Source: an uncultured Clostridia bacterium
GTDB taxonomy: Bacteria > Bacillota > Clostridia > TANB77 > CAG-508
DNA length: 64,000 bases
Direction of reading: 5' to 3'
NCBI GenBank assembly: GCA_949948835.1
Contig: CATLHF010000006.1
Location: forward strand, 1 to 64,000
The notes under the pieces are model-generated. The model had not been told where the DNA came from. It worked only from the letters and a program-made list of their open reading frames with translations, and searched no databases. A program made the position numbers and the translations under genes. Below are positions 18,957 to 28,374 of the stretch, one piece after another (the first letter of the stretch is position 1; each line of letters starts with the position of its first letter).

Positions 18957-19283
18957 TTAGAAATTAAGTTCTGCCAATTTTTCCTGTTGCAATCTCTTGC
19001 AAAAATCTTTCATTACACCATCTGCCAAAACGTTGTAAATATTTTTCAACTCTTCTGGCTTGTGGTTCACGATAAACCTAATTGTTGAATAACAGCTGTC
19101 AGCGAAACCAGATTCACCTTTCCTACAAACACCTCCATTGCGTGAGTCCCAGCAACCCGTTTCCTGAATTTCACCATCCACGATAGTGAGTGATTCATGA
19201 TAATCTCCACTGCTAGCCTCAAATTTGTAGGTTGTAACTTCGATTTCTACAGTCCGAGTCTGTTTTCCTTTAATTGTTTCCAT
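18957..19283 (-). CDS. Mobile-element protein of unknown function
   Basis: A 108-residue protein with a GGAGGAATTGCC site. I do not recognise it. It contains a Cys/Gly-rich middle (TGCWDSRNGGVCRKGESG, then DSCYS) that could bind metal. An N-terminal beta stretch precedes it and a helical C-terminus follows. An in-frame CGG at 19254-19256 must be Arg; a +1 skip would end the protein within two codons. Its position within the element suggests cargo or regulation. Confidence 0.6.
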   Translation of the reverse strand: METIKGKQTRTVEIEVTTYKFEASSGDYHESLTIVDGEIQETGCWDSRNGGVCRKGESGFADSCYSTIRFIVNHKPEELKNIYNVLADGVMKDFCKRLQQEKLAELNF

Positions 19284-19520
19284 GGCAATTCCTCCTTGAT
19301 AGTTTACTTGGAGGTTTTACCCTCCAAGATTTAATAATAAATACTTTTTGGGTAACTTGAATTATAACTTTTTTTATTTTAGCACATTTTACATAATTTG
19401 TAAAGTAATGACAGCCAGTTTAGTATCATAAATTTTTACTCTATATTGCTAATTTTACATAAATCTGTTATAATTATAAATAAGTAACAATAGTTTAAAG
19501 TTGCAAATAGGAGGTTCCAT

Positions 19521-19748
19521 ATGACAATTAATGAAAGATTTAACAACTTAAAAGAACGGTTAAATACTTTAAAAACAAAAAATACAATTAGTGATAACCG
19601 TTATTTAGCAGTAGAAACAGTTCTACAACAAGCAGAGAAATTTGTAGGAATGGAAAATCCACCTGGATTACAACTTGATTTATTAGTAGTTCAGGGATTG
19701 GACACAGCAGAAAAATTAATTAAAGCTGCTGAGGACAAGAACTCATAA
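19521..19748 (+). CDS. Small helical mobile-element protein
   Basis: A 75-residue, probably all-helical protein with an AGGAGGT site at good spacing. It is the only plus-strand gene in the element. No family recognised; size and position would suit a regulator or an antitoxin-like partner, but no motif supports that. An in-frame CGG at 19557-19559 must be Arg. The stop codon sits in the loop of a strong terminator hairpin. Confidence 0.6.
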   Translation: MTINERFNNLKERLNTLKTKNTISDNRYLAVETVLQQAEKFVGMENPPGLQLDLLVVQGLDTAEKLIKAAEDKNS

Positions 19749-19763
19749 CAGAGTTCTTGTCCT
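19732..19763 (+). terminator. Terminator overlapping the stop codon of the 19521 gene
   Basis: A 13-bp perfect stem (AGGACAAGAACTC / GAGTTCTTGTCCT) with a 6-base loop containing part of the TAA stop, followed by T-rich sequence. Confidence 0.85.
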
Positions 19764-19814
19764 TCTATAATTTTAAGAAACACAATGTAATGGGATGTAA
19801 ACAATTAATAACTT

Positions 19815-20204
19815 TTAAGTATAAATCAATTCATTAAAAATAATTTCTTCTGCTTGAGCCTTAATAGAGTTCATAGTGCCTACCCAAGAAAGAATGTCTG
19901 TATTTTTCATATCTTCGGTCAAATTGCTTTTTGCTTTTAACTCACTAATAACCTGTTGCACTCTATTGTCTGCTGTTTCTTGTAGTTCTTTCAAATGTGT
20001 ATTTAATGTTCCGTCCATAAGCATTATAGTATAATCAGCTTTTTTGTGTTCTTTCAAATATTTTAATCTCATTCTTCCATATTTATTTAAAGTGATTTTT
20101 TCTTGTTTAGGCATTGTTAGGTTTGGTATATAATAATCCCCCTCTAAATGATATTCAATACCTGTTCTTTCATCTATTTTTATTTTTGATAATTCATTAT
20201 TCAT
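19815..20204 (-). CDS. tnpV: TnpV-family transposon protein
   Basis: A 129-residue protein resembling TnpV (PF14198), common in Clostridia mobile elements. Marks are GIEYHLEGDYYIPNL, KYGRMRLKYLKEHKKADYTIM and ELQETADNRVQQVISEL. Its function is not established. The start was set at the ATG at 20204, behind AAAGGAGG, rather than at the in-frame upstream codon at 20237. It directly follows the relaxase gene and is probably co-transcribed. Confidence 0.8.
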   Translation of the reverse strand: MNNELSKIKIDERTGIEYHLEGDYYIPNLTMPKQEKITLNKYGRMRLKYLKEHKKADYTIMLMDGTLNTHLKELQETADNRVQQVISELKAKSNLTEDMKNTDILSWVGTMNSIKAQAEEIIFNELIYT

Positions 20205-20220
20205 AGCTTTTTTCCTCCTT

Positions 20221-21615
20221 TTAAAATCTAGTATCATTATCTTTCTTTTTGTTCTTTATTTGCTTATTTTCATCTGGTATAGTTACTTTTCTAGTAATAT
20301 TATTTGCAATTTCATTATCGTTGCTATCAAATATGCCATTCTTATATAAGTCATCACTAACAATCTTATAGTTATTATCTTTATCATAGCAAATTCTTTT
20401 GTGAAAATGGCTCAGAATACTATGCCAAAAGCCTTTGAATTTCTGCAATTCTTGTTTTATCTTTTCTTTTTCAGCTTGTAGTTTGCCTATAATCTTGTCT
20501 TTAGTAGATAATTCGCCTTTCAAACTGTCTATTTCATCATCTTTTAGTTCTAATTGGTATTTTAAAGAACGATTTTCTTGCCTTATTTCAAAAGAACTAT
20601 GTTCAAAATCTTTAATCGCCATATTTAAGTCATTAACACTTCTAATAGTTTCAGTAGTATCATTTACTTTGTTTGTGTAATTTTTAATTATTTGAACATC
20701 CTCGCTTGAAATAAGCATATTATTTTTGTTTAGTTTAGTAGGTTTTAAATTATCTAATATTGTGTTTATATCTTTAGTTGTAGTGTCTAGTTTTTTAGTT
20801 TGATTATTTGCTTCTGCAAGTTTTTTCTCTTTCTGTTCAAGTTGCTTTTTTATTTGCCTGTAATCTCCCATATCTTTAACATCTATATATTGATTTCGTC
20901 CTTTTTTCTTTTGTTTTAGTATAGAGGTTTTTTCATAATGTTTATTATATGATTTTATGCAACAAACTCTCATTTTATCTTGTATTCGCCCTAAAGACTC
21001 TTTTGTAAATACTTTTGATTTTGCAGGTTGTTTTGTCATACCTTTTTTATAACCATCTTTTATTGGAACACCAACTAAATGTAAATGTGGAGATAATTCA
21101 TCAAAGTGTATTACTGCATTTGCAACTTTAAAATCTGGTACAATTCGCATTAGGTCTTGTACTTGTTCATTGAAAACATATCTCATATTCATTTTATAAT
21201 CTAAACTTTTATCATTCCAAAAATCCATATCTCCAAGTTCTATTATTAGTTCACAAGCCAAGTCTTTTTGTTTATCCTGTGATATATGCTTGAAATAATT
21301 GTCAATTTTTCTATCTTCACGAGTCTGTTTATTGTTATATTCCATTCTTGCTTGTTCAAATTCTTGTAAATATAGGTCTTGAACATCTTGATATAAGTTA
21401 TCTGTTCCATATAAAATATAGATATTATCTTTGTTATTATCATAATCTCTCAAATTGTGTTTATTCACTTTAGATAGCTGTGTTGCATTTTGTATTCCAT
21501 TGTTTGCAAATGATGTTTCTCCAGATGGATTGTTTTTTGCAGTCTGTTTAGCTTTTGCAGTTTTATTTTTATCACTACCCAAGTGAATAGAATATGCTAA
21601 TTCTTCGCTCATCAT
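20221..21615 (-). CDS. mobV: MobV-family relaxase (Pre/Mob)
   Basis: Relaxase that nicks oriT to start mobilization. It contains the MobV histidine motif VIHFDELSPHLHLVGVP (HxDExxPHxH) at about residues 178-194. The N-terminus SEELAYSIHLGSDKNKT resembles Pre/Mob proteins, and a long coiled coil follows (IKKQLEQKEKKLAEA and DSLKGELSTKDKIIGKL). The start was placed at 21615, five bases after AAAGGAGG, instead of at an upstream in-frame codon. Its probable oriT lies at 21676-21713. The element has no VirB4 or coupling protein of its own, so transfer would need a helper. Confidence 0.9.
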   Translation of the reverse strand: MMSEELAYSIHLGSDKNKTAKAKQTAKNNPSGETSFANNGIQNATQLSKVNKHNLRDYDNNKDNIYILYGTDNLYQDVQDLYLQEFEQARMEYNNKQTREDRKIDNYFKHISQDKQKDLACELIIELGDMDFWNDKSLDYKMNMRYVFNEQVQDLMRIVPDFKVANAVIHFDELSPHLHLVGVPIKDGYKKGMTKQPAKSKVFTKESLGRIQDKMRVCCIKSYNKHYEKTSILKQKKKGRNQYIDVKDMGDYRQIKKQLEQKEKKLAEANNQTKKLDTTTKDINTILDNLKPTKLNKNNMLISSEDVQIIKNYTNKVNDTTETIRSVNDLNMAIKDFEHSSFEIRQENRSLKYQLELKDDEIDSLKGELSTKDKIIGKLQAEKEKIKQELQKFKGFWHSILSHFHKRICYDKDNNYKIVSDDLYKNGIFDSNDNEIANNITRKVTIPDENKQIKNKKKDNDTRF

Positions 21616-21672
21616 TTTTCCTCCTTTAGAAATTTCTTCGTAGCATAGGAATTTGACTTTAGTCAATATTCC

Positions 21673-21720
21673 TAACCCCCTATATGTTTTGACATCCTAT
21701 CAAAACATGGGGGCTCTGCG
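21673..21720. other. Probable oriT of the MobV relaxase
   Basis: An imperfect inverted repeat directly upstream of the relaxase gene: CCCCC-tata-TGTTTTGA, a 7-base loop, TCAAAACA-t-GGGGG, followed by CTCTGCGAGG. MobV relaxases act at such hairpins placed just upstream of mob; the nick position cannot be read from sequence alone. Confidence 0.7.
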
Positions 21721-21811
21721 AGGCAATAAATTTTCTCCCATAAGGGACAAAATTTATTCAAATTAACTCAATATAAAATTACATTGCTAATCGCAAATAT
21801 AATTTTTTTCG

Positions 21812-23741
<1,930 letters not shown>

Positions 23742-23952
23742 TCTAAAAAACCTCCTATCCAAAAAGAGACATCAAAGTACAATACGAGTACTACTGACAT
23801 CTCTTAAATCCATTTATCATAAACTAAAACATAATAATGCAATATAATATAATCTTTTCAAAGTACTCATATATATAACTCTTGCCGAGTAAATATAAAT
23901 TTTTCATTGAATATATTATACTACGATTTTAAGAAATGTCAAATATTTACAA

Positions 23953-24222
23953 TTATATGTTTTCCAAATATTCTTCTAACTCTGATAATCTAATCTTTTT
24001 AGTCAAGTTAGAGATATAAACATCATTTGAATAATTGAAAACTAAAAAAGTAATATTTTTAATAATCACTCTATGTGGCTCAATATATGTAAGATTAGTT
24101 TTCGATAGCTTTCTAATGCTACCATTGATAAAAGTAGGAGTAACTTTAGAAAACTCACATATAAATTCAAGTCTTTGTTTTAGACATTTCTCAAATTCTA
24201 GTTCTTGCTTAATTATTTGCAT
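23953..24222 (-). CDS. Small protein of unknown function
   Basis: An 89-residue protein between the recombinase and tRNA-Leu, on the element's right flank. Start taken at the ATG at 24222, behind AAAGGA, rather than at 24234, which lacks a ribosome site. The sequence (helical N-terminus MQIIKQELEFEKCLKQRL, then a beta-rich part ending in SELEEYLENI) matches nothing I know. It may belong to the element. The 210 bp between it and the recombinase hold a weak hairpin with AGTAC/GTACT arms and could contain an attachment site. Confidence 0.5.
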   Translation of the reverse strand: MQIIKQELEFEKCLKQRLEFICEFSKVTPTFINGSIRKLSKTNLTYIEPHRVIIKNITFLVFNYSNDVYISNLTKKIRLSELEEYLENI

Positions 24223-24272
24223 TTTACACACCATCCTTTCGTTTGGATGATTTTGATGTTGTTTTAGACAAC

Positions 24273-24308
24273 AAAAAAATCAACCAGATTTTATTTTCTG
24301 ATTGATTT
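24273..24308 (-). terminator. Terminator downstream of tRNA-Leu
   Basis: Stem AATCAATCAGA / TCTGGTTGATT (one G-U type mismatch) followed on the minus strand by seven T. A second weaker hairpin (TTCTGTTC/GAACAGAA) lies between it and the tRNA. Confidence 0.8.
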
Positions 24309-24351
24309 CTATATCTTCTGTTCTATAAAAAAGTTCGAACAGAAACGTCGT

Positions 24352-24439
24352 TGGTGCAGATGGCCGGAATCGAACCGGCACGGTTTATTCAACCGCAGGA
24401 TTTTAAGTCCTGTGCGTCTACCAGTTCCGCCACATCTGC
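24352..24439 (-). tRNA. tRNA-Leu (anticodon TAA)
   Basis: An 88-nt gene including the encoded CCA. Acceptor stem GCAGATG pairs with CATCTGC. The anticodon arm is CAGGA-CTTAAAA-TCCTG, giving anticodon TAA, which reads UUA, the most used Leu codon in AT-rich genomes. A long variable arm (CGGTT/AACCG) and GGTTCGATTCC T-arm are present, as expected for a class II tRNA. It is the only tRNA gene in the window. Confidence 0.97.
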
Positions 24440-24478
24440 ATTTTATAATGAACTGGCTTTTGTCTTGCGACGAAATTA

Positions 24479-24508
24479 ATTATAATATGTAATTTAGATT
24501 CTTGTCAA
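24479..24508 (-). promoter_or_regulatory. Promoter of tRNA-Leu
   Basis: Minus strand TTGACA, 18-bp spacer, TATAAT, about 40 bp upstream of the tRNA 5' end. Confidence 0.85.
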
Positions 24509-24612
24509 TACTTTTTATGGATTTTTTTATTTTTTCTTTTCTAAACTTTTATAGTATAATTATTTATTATTTTATGGTACAATAAAGAAAATTTGAACTA
24601 GGAAATTTTGTT

Positions 24613-25086
24613 ATGTATTATTTTATTTATTCTATGCCTATTGGAAAAATGTATATAGAAGAAACAGATGGTTTTATTACAAGATTGTCTCTTATGAATA
24701 ATGATCGCATTTTTATTTCAGAAAATACTATGTTTGAAACTCCACTAATTCATAAAACTTATCTTGAAGTATATCAATACTTAGAAGGGACACGAACTAG
24801 TTTTGACATTCCAATTTCTCCTAATGGGTCAGTTTTTCAGAAAAAAGTGTGGAACTGCTTACAAAAAATTCCTTATGGAAAAACAAGGTCTTACCAAGAT
24901 ATTGCAATGGAAATTGGAAATGTAAAAGCCTGCCGAGCAGTTGGTATGGCAAATCATCTTAATCCTATTTTATTGTTAATTCCTTGTCATCGAGTGATTG
25001 GAAAAAGTGGTAAATTGTTAGGGTTTGGATGTGGATTAGAGGTAAAAGAATATTTGTTAAATTTAGAAAAAAGGGAACGCTCATAA
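24613..25086 (+). CDS. ogt: Methylated-DNA-[protein]-cysteine S-methyltransferase (Ogt/MGMT)
   Basis: Suicide DNA-repair enzyme that takes the alkyl group from O6-alkylguanine onto its own Cys. The active site is IPCHRVIG and the helix-turn-helix with the arginine finger is KACRAVGMANHLNP. SVFQKKVWNCLQKIPYGKT is the family's start of the DNA-binding domain. 157 residues, the normal length. The final codons overlap the convergent zincin 2 gene by 6 bp inside a shared hairpin. Confidence 0.93.
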   Translation: MYYFIYSMPIGKMYIEETDGFITRLSLMNNDRIFISENTMFETPLIHKTYLEVYQYLEGTRTSFDIPISPNGSVFQKKVWNCLQKIPYGKTRSYQDIAMEIGNVKACRAVGMANHLNPILLLIPCHRVIGKSGKLLGFGCGLEVKEYLLNLEKRERS

Positions 25087-25096
25087 TGAGCGTTCC
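25074..25096 (-). terminator. Shared hairpin at the convergent ogt / zincin 2 ends
   Basis: Stem GGAACGCTCAT / ATGAGCGTTCC. On the minus strand it is followed by CCTTTTTTCT, so it is mainly a terminator for zincin 2. Both stop codons lie within it. Confidence 0.85.
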
Positions 25097-25929
25097 TTCA
25101 GGATATTCAGTTGTTTTTCAATGAAACTATAACCTTTCGGAGTACAGTTCGAAGGGCAGTACATATACTGTCTGAACATTTCTGCAAAGAATTCTTGTTC
25201 AGTGGAAATATTTCTTGAATAACCAATATTTTCATTAAATGTAGGCGATTCTTCCTGAAATATTTCTTTAAACTCTGGACTTAAACTTGGTCGTTCAAGA
25301 ATCCTATCGAGCCAATGTCCAAATTCATGAAATATATCGCCATACTTTACTGCTTTTTCACAATTGGCTATAACTATGCACTTTTTCTCGTAACTTGTTG
25401 CTCCTAATATTTCTTCACCGGCATACATTCCGTAAAAGTATTCTTCTGATAAATTTTCATCGCTTAAATAAATACTCCAACCATCAGATAGAAAATTGCT
25501 TAACAATTCTTTCGGCAAACGTACCACGTCCGTATTCAAATAGTCTAAATAGTCAGGTTCAATATTCCCGATCCCCATCACAATGATAGAATCTTCTATA
25601 TTTTCACCTACTGTGGATTCAACACTTTCTGAAACTGTAGTGACCATATCGCTTGTATCAACAATCATATTCTCTTCTTGTTGATATTTCTCTGCATCAG
25701 GTAGTTTATCAGAAAGCACCTGCATAGTCTGCACATTTGACTGAGATGTAACAACTTTACTTTCTGCCTGGTTTTTAGAGTCTAATTTTACGATTCCTTC
25801 CTCCAGTAAGAAAATATATGTTATGAGTGCTATGCAGATTAAGCAAATTACCACCGCTAACGTGTAGCCTATTCTTCTTATTCTCCGCCGTAAAAGTGCC
25901 CTTTTTTTCTTTTTGTTGTTTTGTTTCAT
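25081..25929 (-). CDS. Membrane-anchored zincin metallopeptidase, anthrax lethal-factor-like (paralogue 2)
   Basis: A 282-residue paralogue of the 16841-17638 gene with the same plan: basic cytoplasmic tip (MKQNNKKKKRALLRRRIRR), one membrane segment (TLAVVICLICIALITYIFLL), an acidic linker, then the zincin domain. Zinc motif HEFGH in DIFHEFGHWLDR and a downstream EQEFFAEMFRQYMYCPS. The shared ends (CPSNCTPK / CPSKCTPK) show a duplication. The start was set at 25929 behind AGGAGAG rather than at the upstream in-frame Met at 25995. Tandem CGG CGG (25885-25890) in the basic tip must be read as Arg. Extracellular peptidase activity is inferred; targets are unknown. Confidence 0.85.
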   Translation of the reverse strand: MKQNNKKKKRALLRRRIRRIGYTLAVVICLICIALITYIFLLEEGIVKLDSKNQAESKVVTSQSNVQTMQVLSDKLPDAEKYQQEENMIVDTSDMVTTVSESVESTVGENIEDSIIVMGIGNIEPDYLDYLNTDVVRLPKELLSNFLSDGWSIYLSDENLSEEYFYGMYAGEEILGATSYEKKCIVIANCEKAVKYGDIFHEFGHWLDRILERPSLSPEFKEIFQEESPTFNENIGYSRNISTEQEFFAEMFRQYMYCPSNCTPKGYSFIEKQLNILKERSL

Positions 25930-26056
25930 ACTTTCTCTCCTTTTCTTATTCCTTTTTACCTTGTAATTAACATAACTATACTTATTGTAACACATTTATA
26001 TTGTTTTGTAAAATCTTCTACGAATACATTTTTTTATTTTCTATAATAAAACATAA

Positions 26057-26091
26057 AAGATAAGGAATGTACTTAGTACATTCCTTATCTT
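26057..26091 (-). terminator. Terminator of the HU gene
   Basis: A 16-bp perfect stem AAGATAAGGAATGTAC / GTACATTCCTTATCTT, followed on the minus strand by TTTATGTTTTATT. It separates HU from zincin 2. Confidence 0.9.
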
Positions 26092-26129
26092 CATATGAAT
26101 TCATATATTTATTTTAATATATACAAATC

Positions 26130-26408
26130 TTATTTTTTGTTAACTAAATCTTTTAAAGCTTTTCCTGCTTTGAATACTGGAGCTTTAGAAGCTGGTATTT
26201 TGATTTCTTCTTTAGTTTGTGGGTTTCTTCCTTTTCTAGCTGCTCTTTTTCTTACTTCAAAAGATCCAAATCCAACTAATTGTACTTTGTCTCCTTTTAC
26301 TAAAGATTCTGTTACAACGTCAACGAAAGCATTAACAGCTGCTTCAGCACTTTTTTTTGTTTCTCCTGTTTTAGCAGCTATAGCTGCGATTAAATCTGAT
26401 TTGTTCAT
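26130..26408 (-). CDS. hup: DNA-binding protein HU
   Basis: Histone-like nucleoid protein of 92 residues, the standard length. Shows [38 protein letters not shown] (the DNA-intercalating beta arm with RNP) and [12 protein letters not shown]. It forms dimers that bend DNA and compact the nucleoid. A strong TTTTAGGAGGTAATTTAA ribosome site precedes the ATG, consistent with an abundant protein. Monocistronic, with its own terminator. Confidence 0.98.
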   Translation of the reverse strand: MNKSDLIAAIAAKTGETKKSAEAAVNAFVDVVTESLVKGDKVQLVGFGSFEVRKRAARKGRNPQTKEEIKIPASKAPVFKAGKALKDLVNKK

Positions 26409-26570
26409 TTAAATTACCTCCTAAAAGTTTTTCATTTATGTAGTATTTTTCAACTACACTATAATTATTCGCCAAAATTCTATAAAATCCCTCTTTTTTT
26501 CTTTTATTTTTTTCTTTCAACCATTGATTTATTCACGTTTTTGCCATTTATTGCCATGTTGTTCATCTTT

Positions 26571-28214
26571 TTATACTGTTTGTTCTTTCTTATAAACTCC
26601 TAGTTTTACAAGGGTTTTGTAGATTTTTTGTCCATATGGAATCATAAAAATCTCTTCTTTTGTAAATATTTTTAAATTAATAATCGCAATCGCATAAATA
26701 GCAACAGCACTCCCCATTGCTATTACAGCAGCTATTCTCAAAGAAATCATTTTTAATAACACAATATAAACAGCATATGAACATACTGACATAATAAATG
26801 TTGCAACTATTGGTTTTATAATATACTTGGAAAATTTAAATTTAATATCCATATTTTTCTTTAATACCATAAATCCAATAAAACACGCAATAACATTACA
26901 TGCAATTGTTCCAATTGCTGCACCATTTACACCAATTTGTGGAATTGGTATTAATGTTATATTAATAATAAATTTAACAATAACACCTACTGTAAAAGCA
27001 GTGGCTGGAATCATCACTTTTCCAATTCCTTGTAAAGCTCCATTAATCGTCTGTGCAAGTACTGTAAAAATAATAGCAAGTGAACTAATTTGTAGTAAAA
27101 AAGCTCCTGCTGATTGTGCTGGAAATAGTAGTTTTAAAATTGGTTCTGCAAATAAAAACATTCCTGCTGTGCATGGAAGTCCAATTAATATTGTTACTAA
27201 TATAGAAAAACTCACTCTCTTGTTGGCTGTCGCCATATCCTTTTTTGCTCTTGCATAAGAAAGTGCAGGAACCAACGCTGTTGCAAACGCAATATTAAAT
27301 GATAAAGGTAGTGATGTTAATGTATCCACTTTTCCACTTAATATACCATATTGAATTTTTGCAGCCCCTTCATCCATGAATGTTTTTAATCCACGAACTA
27401 CAGTAGTTGAATCAATATTCTTACTAATAGAAGATAAAATAGCACTAAGCGAAATTGGAATTGATACTTGTAATATGTTTTTTACTACTTTTACAATACT
27501 TTCTTTTTTGGTAATAACACCTGTCACATTTACGTTTAATGTTCTATTATTTTTATAAAATACAAATAGGTAAATAAAACTTCCTATTGTAGCAACTGTT
27601 GTTGCAAGATTTGCTCCTGCCGCCATTACTCTTGTATTTAATCCCATTACTATTGCAACAAGTTCAACAAGTAATAATGTAAATACAACTTTAAAAATTT
27701 GTTCTAATGTTTGTGAATTTGCTGTTACCTTTAATGTACCATTTCCGTTAAAATATCCTCTTATTACACATATTAGTGAAACAAAGAAAATCGATGGTGA
27801 TAATGCAACTAATGTTAGCTCTGCTTCTGGTATTTGAATAATAAAATTTGAAATATAGTGTGCTCCAAAGAACAAAATACAAGTTCCTATAAAACCTAAT
27901 AATCCAAAGGTAGCAAATGCAATTTTAAAAATTCGATTTGCCCCTTTATTATCTCCTACAGCAATTCTTTCAGATACTAACTTTGAAATCGCATTTGGAA
28001 TTCCTACGGAAGAAAGCGTTAGAAGCAATGAATAAATATAAAATCCTGAACTGTAGATTGCATTTCCTTCATCTCCAAATCCTTCTCTATTGGTTAAATA
28101 CAATTTATATATTAATCCGATTAGCTTAATTAATACTTGTGAAAACATCATGGCAAAGACACCTTGCATAAAACTCTCTTTTACCTGTTGTTTTTTTTCT
28201 CTTTGTTTTCGCAT
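26571..28214 (-). CDS. Polysaccharide/lipid II flippase-like membrane protein (SpoVB/MurJ-type MOP family)
   Basis: A 547-residue protein with about 14 membrane segments and a short basic N-terminus (MRKQREKKQQVKESF). It belongs to the MOP exporter superfamily. Blocks such as AMMFSQVLIKLIGLIYKLYL, SVGIPNAISKLVSERIA, SLPLSFNIAFATALVPALSYA and GSFIYLFVFYKNN match the SpoVB/YtgP branch. That branch includes peptidoglycan-precursor flippases and proteins needed for spore cortex formation. Which of these roles it plays cannot be decided here. No in-frame CGG. Confidence 0.87.
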   Translation of the reverse strand: MRKQREKKQQVKESFMQGVFAMMFSQVLIKLIGLIYKLYLTNREGFGDEGNAIYSSGFYIYSLLLTLSSVGIPNAISKLVSERIAVGDNKGANRIFKIAFATFGLLGFIGTCILFFGAHYISNFIIQIPEAELTLVALSPSIFFVSLICVIRGYFNGNGTLKVTANSQTLEQIFKVVFTLLLVELVAIVMGLNTRVMAAGANLATTVATIGSFIYLFVFYKNNRTLNVNVTGVITKKESIVKVVKNILQVSIPISLSAILSSISKNIDSTTVVRGLKTFMDEGAAKIQYGILSGKVDTLTSLPLSFNIAFATALVPALSYARAKKDMATANKRVSFSILVTILIGLPCTAGMFLFAEPILKLLFPAQSAGAFLLQISSLAIIFTVLAQTINGALQGIGKVMIPATAFTVGVIVKFIINITLIPIPQIGVNGAAIGTIACNVIACFIGFMVLKKNMDIKFKFSKYIIKPIVATFIMSVCSYAVYIVLLKMISLRIAAVIAMGSAVAIYAIAIINLKIFTKEEIFMIPYGQKIYKTLVKLGVYKKEQTV

Positions 28215-28324
28215 TTTTTTACCTCATTTCTATCTTATTTTATCATTATATTGAAAGTTTTTAAAACATTCAAGTATTTTGCTAAAACTTTCTGTGATTT
28301 AATCGTTTTTTTTGCCTTTTCTTC

Positions 28325-28353
28325 TTGATTTTTTCTTAGATTTATAGGATAAT
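28325..28353 (+). promoter_or_regulatory. Promoter of the VirD4/TraG-like gene
   Basis: TTGATT, 17-bp spacer, GATAAT, shortly upstream of the gene at 28375. Confidence 0.65.
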
Positions 28354-28374
28354 AGATAGTGAGTATATTTATAT

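Noticed and set aside
24352..24439. tRNA-Leu as attachment site of the mobile element
   Set aside because: The element has a serine recombinase, the tRNA is intact, and no duplicated tRNA end was found on the other side.
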